This document shows, in pieces, positions 9,301 through 18,300 of a stretch of 64,000 bases of DNA. A program made the translations under genes and the position numbers. The notes below the pieces were generated by a model, which was not told the DNA's origin, did not search any database, and saw nothing but the letters and a program-made list of their open reading frames with translations. This DNA is from Ramlibacter tataouinensis (GTDB lineage Bacteria; Pseudomonadota; Gammaproteobacteria; Burkholderiales; Burkholderiaceae_C), in assembly GCF_027941915.1 (NCBI RefSeq), contig NZ_CP116009.1, positions 248,001 through 312,000 of the forward strand, given 5' to 3'. Every line of letters begins with the position of its first letter. The first letter of the stretch is position 1.

Positions 9301-12300
9301 TCTTCTCCTCGCTGCCCCAGAACTCCTTCTTCTGGATGTCGGCGCCGATGCGGCGGAACTCGGTGGTGACGAAGCGGTTGCTGCCGTCGGGCGCCAGCCG
9401 CGAGGTGTCGGTGATCCGGATCACGCCCTCGAGGTTGTTGCCGGCATCCAGGCCCTGCAGCACGACGGCGTGCGCCGTGTCGTTCTTGACGTAGATCTTG
9501 CCGTAGCCGTCGATGGTGCGCAGCTGGCCGCCGCCGGTGTTGATGATGCGGCCGGTCAGCTGCATGTAGCTGCCTTCCAGCGCGACCGGCTTGATCTCGA
9601 TGCGCTGCTCGCGCGCGTTCCACACCGCGTCGATCAGCTTCTCGGCATTGCCGCCGCCGTAGTACTTCAGGCCGGACAGCGCGTAGTACGGGTCGGCCGG
9701 GCGGTTGGCGCTGTAGTGCGCCTGCGCGTTGGCGATCTGCTGCTCCACGCTGGCCGCGCCGCGGGCGCCGCTGATGGCGTCGAGGTGGACCGACATCTCC
9801 GGCATGCCGGCCTGCACCAGGCCGTTGATGTTCAGGATGCGCGCGTTCAGGAACACGTTGTTCCCGGCCACGATGCCGCCCAGGCCGTTGCGTCCGGTGC
9901 CGACCGTCTCGCGGGCGCCGTTCGGGTTGGTCGCGCTGGCGCCGATGGCGTAGTTGATGGAACGGTTGCGGTAGTCGTCGACGAAGGCGTTGGCGATGTC
10001 GGACCACAGCGCGGTCGGGTCGCTGGCCACCGGGTAGAAGCCGTCGACGAAGGACAGCACGAAGTCGCGCCCGGCGGTGATGTGCACCTCGTTGCCCAGC
10101 ACGCGGGCCCCGGTCTGGGTGCCGTCGCGGCGGGTCACGCTCTTGATGATCACGCTGCCGTCGGGGTTGGTCAGGTTGATCACCCCGTTCATGTTGCGCA
10201 CCTCGTCGGTCACCTCGAGGTTGGGCTGCGCGCTGCTGTTCGACGGCACGTCGATGGTGACGTTGATCGACGGCGCCCCGCCGGCGGAGCCGGTGGTGAT
10301 CGAGCCGAAGGCGGCGCCGCCGCCGGTGCGGCTGTTGATCTCGGCGTTGCTGGCCACCGGTGCGCCGTTGAGGTACAGGTGGCCGCCCGGGTTGTCCGGA
10401 ATCTTCAGGTAGCCGACCCGGATGTAGTTGTCCGAGCTGGACTGGATGTTGATGCTGGCATTGCCCGGCGCCTTGAGCGTGCCGGTGCCATACAGGCGGC
10501 CGCCCTTGACGTGGATGTCGCCGCCGGTGGCCGTGATGTTCTCGATCGGCGTGAACCACACGATCTTGGACGTCACGCCGGCGCCCAGGTAGGCGTCGCG
10601 GTCGGCCTTGAGCCGCTGGATCTCGGCGTCGAAGGCCGCCACGATCTCGGGCGAGTTCGCGTACTGGGTCTTGAGCTGCTCGTAGCGCGCCAGGTCGGCG
10701 TTGATGGAGGCGACCAGGTCCTGCTGGAAGCTCTGGCCGACCCGGGCTCGCGCGTCCTCGCTGTTGGCGGTGATGGTCGGGTTGGCGCCGGAGCCGGAGA
10801 TCGCCAGGTTCACCACGTTCTGGATGCCGACCTCCACCGCGCCGTTGACCATGGCACCGGTGGTCGCCAGCGAGGTGCTGCTGCCGCCGGTGGTCTCGAA
10901 GGACACGTCGCCGCCGCCGAAGGCGTTGGAGATGGCGCTGCCGATGGCGGCCAGGGCCTGCTGGTACAGGTCCTTGGCGACGCCGTGGCCGCGCACGTGG
11001 GTGTTGCCCGCCGTGGTGTCCAGGTAGATGTCGCGCACCGAGCGCACCTTGGCGCGGTCGTGCACGAACACCTGGTTGTCCTGGTTCACCAGCGCGTCGG
11101 CTTCGGGCGACCCGGTGATCGGGATCGCCACGTTGTTGAAGACGTTGGTCAGGGCGGTGGCGCGCAGGTCGTTGACGCTGGCGCCGGCCTGGCCGGCCTG
11201 GAGCTGGATGTTCCAGTCGGCGCGCAGGCTGGCATCGGGGTTGATCACCACCGAGTTGGCGGTGCGCACGGCGGAACCCGACGCGCCCTTGGCCACCCCG
11301 GCCAGGCCGTAGGTGGAGGTGTAGCTCTCGGTCTGGACGTTGGCCGAGGTGCTGGCGCCCATCACGATCTCGCCCTTGGAGTCGACCGTCGCGCCCTGCC
11401 CGACCTCGGCGCTCGCGTTGGCGGTCGCGTCGAAGTCGGAATCGGCCAGCGCCACGGCGATGGCGCCACCGGCATCCAGGTGCGCCTTCTGCGTCGCCTG
11501 GATGCTGTTGAGCGCTGTCACCGTGACCTGGCCGTAGCGGCCCTCGTCGTCGTCGCCCAGCAGGCGCACCGTCGCGTTCTTGCCGATGCGCGCGAGGGTG
11601 TCGAGCCGCAGGTCGGTCTCGGCATACGCGCCGGCGCCGGCGAACAGGCCACCCGATGCGGCCTTGACGTCCCAGCCGTTGTCGGGCTTGACCGCCAGGT
11701 TCTCGGCCTTGATCGACAGCGGCAGCTGGATGCTGGTCGCGTCGGCGCCGACCTGCAGCACGGCGTTGTCGGCCACCTGCGCGGTGACGCGCGAGTCGAT
11801 GTCGTGTTCGCCATAGGCGCCGCTGCCACCCACCACGCCGGCATTGACGCTGTCGGTGCGGGAGTTGAACTTGGCGGTGTGCCGGGCCGACAGGTCGGCG
11901 GCATTGGGCGTCAGCGGGTTGGCCGTGGTGCCGGCCTTGTAGTCGGTCAGCACGTTCGAGAAGTTGCGCGTGCGCGCGTGCGCCGCCTGGCCGGCGATCG
12001 CGCCGCCGGAGCCGGCGACCGCGCTGGCGTAGTTGTCGTCGTGGCCGCTGGCCCGCATGACCAGGTTGGCGCCGGCGTCGCCCTTGACGCCGCTGCCGAT
12101 CCGCGCGGTGGTGCTGGTACGGTTGCCGTCGGAGGAGCCCGCCTCGGCCAGCGCCGTGTTGGCGCCGATCGCCAGCAGGCCGCCGACGCTCACGCCGGTC
12201 ACGCTGGCCGACTGGCGGCTGTCGTTGGCGGCCGTGACCACCAGCGAGCCGGATTCGGCGTCGTCGCTCAGCGCCACCGTGACGTTGTCGCCGACCTCGG

Positions 12301-15300
12301 AGCCGACCGTGGCCTTGTGGCTGGCGCGAGCGTCGGTGGCAGCGATGCCGACCAGCCCGCCGCCCGCGCCGGCGATGGCTTCGGCCTTGGCCGTGGGCCC
12401 GGTGCCGACCCGGCTGGAGGCGTCGGTGGTGAGGCTGCGGGCCGTGATCGTGCTGCCGGCGTTCACGCCGGCGTCGACCGCGAGCGTGTTGACGGCGCTG
12501 GCGCTGGACACGCCGATGCCGGCGTAGAGCGCCCCGGAGTAGCCCTGGGCCCGGGCGGAACTGGCCGCGGTGTAGGCCGCATCGACGCGCACGTTGCCGC
12601 CGGCGGCATTGATCACGCCGCCGAGCCGCGCAGCGACGCTGCCGGTGTCGCTGGCCCGGGCATCGGCGCCCGCGCCCGCATAGACCCCGCCGGCGCCGCC
12701 CCAGGCATGGGCCGTCACCGCGCCGGAGCGGGTGGCCAGCACTGCCAGGTCGCGTGCGCCGAGGTGGGCCGTGGCCGTGCCGGTGGCGCCTTCGCCGAAG
12801 ACCGAGCGGGTGCTGCCGCTCTTCTGGGCATCGGCGATCACCGCGCCGGCGGCAACCGCGCCGGCACTCGCGCCCCAGGCGCTGGCCTTGACGTCGGTGC
12901 TGTCGGTGGCGCGCACGGTGGAGGCCGCGTTGCCGCCGGTGCGCGTCAGGGTGCTGCCTTTGGAGACGCTCGCCTCCACGGTGCTGTTGGAAGTGGCGAG
13001 CGCCACCGCGGCGCCGACGGCCACCAGCCCGGCCGACCCTTGCACGGCCTGGGCCCGGACCGCCTCTTGTGCCGCGCTGCCGGCCTGCGAGCGGGCCTCG
13101 ACCAGGATCTCGCCGCCGGCGCTGATGGTGTTGCTGCCGGTGGTGCGCGCGCGCACGTCGCTCTGCAGGTCGGTGACGGCCACCCCGCCGCCCGCGCCGA
13201 CCAGGCCGCCGACCGCGCCGGAGCCGGCGCCGGCATCGAGCTGGTTCTTCTCGGTCGCCTGGATCTTCACGGCGCCGGTGGCGTCCAGCGTGGTGCCGCT
13301 GGCGGTGGCCAGCGTGGCGGTGGCCGAGGCGCCGGTGACGCGGGTCTTCAGGTCCTGCTTGCCGCCGCTGTTGATCGCATCGACCTCGGAGGCACGCAGG
13401 CCGATCGCGCTGGCGTTGCCGGATGCATCCACGTTGCCGGCGCTGCCGGCCTCCAGCCGGTTGCCCGCGGTGATGCCGCTGGCCCTGGAGACCGTGCCGT
13501 CGTTGTCCTTGTCGATCTCGCGGCGGGCCTCGCTGCCGGGTGCGTCGCCCGACAGGACGACCGCCGCGGCTCCGCTGAGGCCCACGGCCGAGCCGCCGCC
13601 GACGGCCAGCGCCAACGCCTGGGCGTCGCGGTCGGAGGTGGATTCGATGCGGATGTCGCCCGCGGCATGCACCGAGCCGTTCTCGATCGCGGCCTGGGTG
13701 GCGTTCTCGATGCGGATCACCGAGGCACCCGCAGCGATGCCGTAGCCGCCCAGCGCCAGGCCGACGGCGCCGCCCTTGGCGGTGGTGTCGACCGTGTCGT
13801 TGGCAACCACCGAAACGTTGCCGGCGCGGGCACCGGCCAAGCCGATGGTGCTGCCCGCGACCCGTGCGACGGTCGTGTTCTTGATGACGGTGACGACCGC
13901 GTTGCCGGCGAACGCCAGTCCGCCCGCACCGGCGCCAGCCACGGCGATGGTGTCGATGCCGGTGCTGCTGTCGGCGTTGACCGCCACCGCGCCGGCGGTA
14001 TTGACGGTGGTGTTCAGCACCTCCGCCCGGGTGGTGTGCTCGTCGATGGCCACGCCGACCGAGGCCGCGCCGGCACCGCCGCCGGCCGCCACGCCGCCGG
14101 TGGCCAGGAAGATCCGGGTGTCGTGGTCGGCCTTGACCTGCAGGCTGCCGGCGTCGATGGTCGAGCCGCTCGCGTAAGCGTGCGTCAGCCCCTGGAAGGT
14201 GGTGGCTGCCGCCGTGCCCACCAGCGCCGCCAGGCCGGCCGAGCCGCCGACGGCATAGGACGAGGCACCCTGCGTGCTGCGCGCCTCGACCACGGCCGCG
14301 CCCAGCGCCGCCACCGAGGCGTTCTCCAGGTAGGCCTTGGTGTTGCGGCTGAAGGCGTTGGTCTCGATCGCGCCGCCCACGCCAGCCGCCCCGGCGGTCA
14401 GCGAACCGACGAAGCCGTTGGCGAACGAGTGGTCGCTGGCCTTGACCGACAGGTTCTGGTTGGGGTGCCCCTCCAGCACCGTGTCACGGTTGACCTGCGC
14501 GCCCTTCACGTACGCCGTGGTCTCGCCGCCGATCAGGTTGAGGTTGGTGACGCCGCCGACGCCGGCGTACTTGCCGGCCGCGACGTTGACGACGATGTTC
14601 TCGATCGAGTGCGAGGCCGAGGCATTGACCGCCACCCCCCGCACGGTTTCGTCCGCCTTGCGGCCGGCCAGGTCGGTGCGGCCCCAGCCAGCCAGCGCGC
14701 CGCCATTGGCCATGATGTTGTCGTAGGCGCCCGAGACGCCGATCGGCGATGCCAGCAGGCCGCTCTTGACCGTCAGCGCGTCGCTCGAGTAGGCCCGGCC
14801 GTCGACCCGCGTGGTCGCGCCGTCGATGAAGGCCCGGGTGCTGCCGCTGATGCTGTTCACGGCCACCGACGCGCCCACCCCCACGGTGGACAGGCCGATG
14901 CCGGCCGAGCCGGCGACCAGCGTGATCCTGTCGTCGGCGTCGGCGATGACGCCGACGTTGTCGTCGGCCGCGACCTGGGCGCCGCCGTCGATGCGCGCCG
15001 TCGTGTCGTTGCCGATCAGGTTGACGGCGACCGAGCCGCCGACCGCGACCTGGCCCGAGGCGGCCACGCCGGCGGCCGCGGCCTTGATCGATTCGTCGGA
15101 CTCGGCCTTGACCAGCATCGATTTCACCTGCTGGCCGCTGCTGCCGGCCTTCTTGCCGGAGATGGCCGCTTCGGTGGTGTTGGCGATCCGGTTCACCGCG
15201 GTGGCGACCCCCGCCGCCGCGGAGCCGGAGAAGGCCGCGCCGCCGGCCAGCGTCTCGATGGTCGCGCTGTCGCTGGCCGTGACCTTGGCGGCGGTGCTGG

Positions 15301-18300
15301 GGTCGCGCACCTGGAGCGGACCGCCGTCGCCGTCGGTGACGGTTTTGACCGCCGCGCCGGTGACGGTGGAGTCCACCAGCTTCGCCCGCGTGGTGTTGGT
15401 GATCTCGTTGGCCGCCGCCGAGCCGGAGAAGGCGAACTTCTGCGAGGCGCTGGCCGCCACGGCGAGTGCCGTGATGGCGCCGCTGGAGGTGGCCTGCAGT
15501 TCCAGCGTCTCGGCGCCGTCGATGTCGGCGCCCTGCACGTTCACCACCGCGCTGTCGCCGATCTTGCTGTACGCGATCGCGCCGCCCACCGCGTTGGTGC
15601 CGGCCGCGATGCTGCCGGCCAGCGTCTGGATGGTGGCGCTGTCCCGCGCCAGCACGCGGAAGCTGTCGGCGCCGTTGTCGCCCAGGCGGGCGGTGGCGTT
15701 GCGGAACTCGGCCGTGGTGGCGTTGTCGATGAAGTTCAGCGAGATCGAGCCGGCGAAGCCCACGCCCTCGCCGGCCACCGCGCCGGCCACCGCCGCCGAA
15801 CGGATGACGGAGGCGTTCTGCGCGTCGATGCGGATCACGTCCGCGCCGGTCAGCGTGGCGGGGCCCTCGACCTTGGCCGTGACCGTGTTGTCGATGTTGT
15901 TGTAGGTGGCGGCGGCGCCGCCGGCCGAGCCCTGCAGGCTGGCCGACACCGCACCGGCCAGCGTGTCCAGCCGGCTGTTGTCGGTGGCGACGACCTTCAC
16001 TTCCTTCGCCGTGGCGGTCTTCGCGCTGGACGCACTGATGCGGGCGGTGACTGTGTTGTCGACCTCGTTGATCGTGGCCGAGCCGGTGCCCGCCAGGTCG
16101 CTGCTGACGGCCACGCCGGCGGCGATCGCCAGCATGCTGGTCTTGGAGTCGGCCTTGACTTCCAGCGTGCCGCCGGTGGCCGTGACGGTGGCGTCGGCCA
16201 CCGCGGCTTCCAGGGTGTTCTGGATCCGGTTGTAGTTGATGGCGATGCCGGCGCTCTTGCTGCCGCTGCCCGGCGTGAAGGTGGCGTTGCCGGCCACCGC
16301 CGTGATGCTGTTGCCGCCGGCCACGGCGTCGATGCCGCCGACGTGCGAGCGCACCGTGCTGCCGTCGTAGTCCATGCCCTCGTCGCCGCTCGCGGCAAAC
16401 AGGGTGTCCAGCGACGCAACCTTGTCGACGTCCTGCGCATTGACGAGCACCGAGCCGGTGCTGGCGACGGTGGCGTTCTCGATCTTCGCCACCGTCCGGT
16501 TGGTGACGTCGTTGATCACCACCGAGCCGGCGATCTGGATCGCGCTTTGCTTGGTGCTGGCCGCCACCATGGCCGCGCCGGAGGCGATCTGCATGGAGTT
16601 GAAGGCGCTCACGCCCACCGTGTCGAACTGCGTGACGGTGGAGCCGCCGCGGATCGCCGCCTCGGTGTCCTGCCGCACGTCGGCGTAGCTGACCGCGCCG
16701 CCGACGCCGCGGGTGCCGCCGAAGGCCAGCGCGCCGCCGCCGGTGCCCAGCCGGGTCCGGTTGTAGGCGGCCACGTCCAGGTTGCGGCCGGTGCCGGACG
16801 CATCGCCGGTGAGGGTGGCGTTGTCCACCAGCGCCGAGACCTTGTTGCGAGTGGCGCCGGTGTCGTCGGTCGCGCTGTCGGTGTCGAAGAAGGTCAGCGA
16901 CAGCGCGCCGGTGCCCTGCCACGAGGTGTGGGTGCCGGTGCTGGCGTCCACGTTCAGGCCGACGCCGATCGACAGGGTCTCGCCGCCCTTGACGGCATGC
17001 ACGGCGACATCGTTGGCCCCCGTGACGGTGGCATTGCGGATCGCCGCCTCGGCGCCGCCGGCGATGACGTTGACCGCGACCGCGCCGGCCACGCCGACCG
17101 AGGGCGAACTGCCGGCCTGCTTGCCGCGGGTCAGCGCGCCGCCGGCCGCCGCCGTCACGATGTCGGTCTGGTTGACTGCCTGCACCTGGAGCGAAGCCTC
17201 CTGGGTGCCTTCCTTGAACTGCTCGATGGTGGCGTTCTCGACCTTGGCCGTGGCCTGCACGTCGGCCTCGTTGACCGCCACCGAGCCGGCGCCGGCCAGC
17301 GTGAAGCTGTACTTGGTGCCGCCCTTGGCCTGCTTGCCGCCCTGGCTGGCGCCGGACTCGGGCTTGCTGTCCACCACGCTGGCGATCGTCAGCAGCGTCT
17401 GGTCGTACTTCTCCTTGAGCTTGGTGAAGGTGCCGCCCTTGTCGTCGGAGTTGGACGCCACGGCGCCGGCCACCGCGATGGTCTCCAGGTGGCCGGCCGT
17501 GTCGGCGCGCACCGCCAGGTCGCGCGCCACGACCTTGCCGGTGCTGAGGTTCAGCGCGCTGCTGCGCCCGGCCATGGTGTCGTTGTCGGCGACGGCCGCG
17601 AGCGCCGTCAGGTTGGCGGTGTTGCTGGCCACGCCGATGCCGACCGAGGCGCCATTGGCGAACGACAGGCCGCCCCCCACGGCCCACGACACGCTGTCGT
17701 CCTTGGCCCTGACGTCAATGTCGGCCGCGCGCACGGTGGCCTCGTTGTCGATCACGGCCGCCGTGGTCCGGTCCAGGGTGGTGGCGGTGAAGGTGCCGCT
17801 CAGGCCCACGCTCTCGCCGGCCCCGGCCACGGCCGCCACCGTGACGAGGTTGGCTTTGGAGCCGGCGCTGAGGCGGAACTCCTCCGTGGCCTCGGTCGTG
17901 CTGGCGGAGCCGCGCACCAGCGCGCCTTCGCGCAGCAGCGCCAGCGTCTCGCCGGTGTAGCGCACGTCGTTGTAGGAGCCGCCGATGGCCGCCGGCCCGC
18001 CGGCGGTCTTGGTCGGCTTGCCGACCAGCCAGCGCAGGGTGGTGTCGGTGTCGGCGCGCACGTGGGCCGCCGCATCGAACTTGAAGGTCTGGTCGTCGTC
18101 GGCCGTGTCGCCCACCCGCACGGTGGGCCCGGACCAGGCGCCGGTGGCGCTGCCGCTGAGGATCAGGCTGGCGCCGGTATCGACGATGGCGCGGGCATCG
18201 ATCTCGTAGCCCTGCATGTTCACCGCGCCGGCCAGCCCGGCCTGGGTGCCGGAAGCCTTGGCCGAAGCTCCGCCGTTGAACCAGCTGAACGGATCGATGG

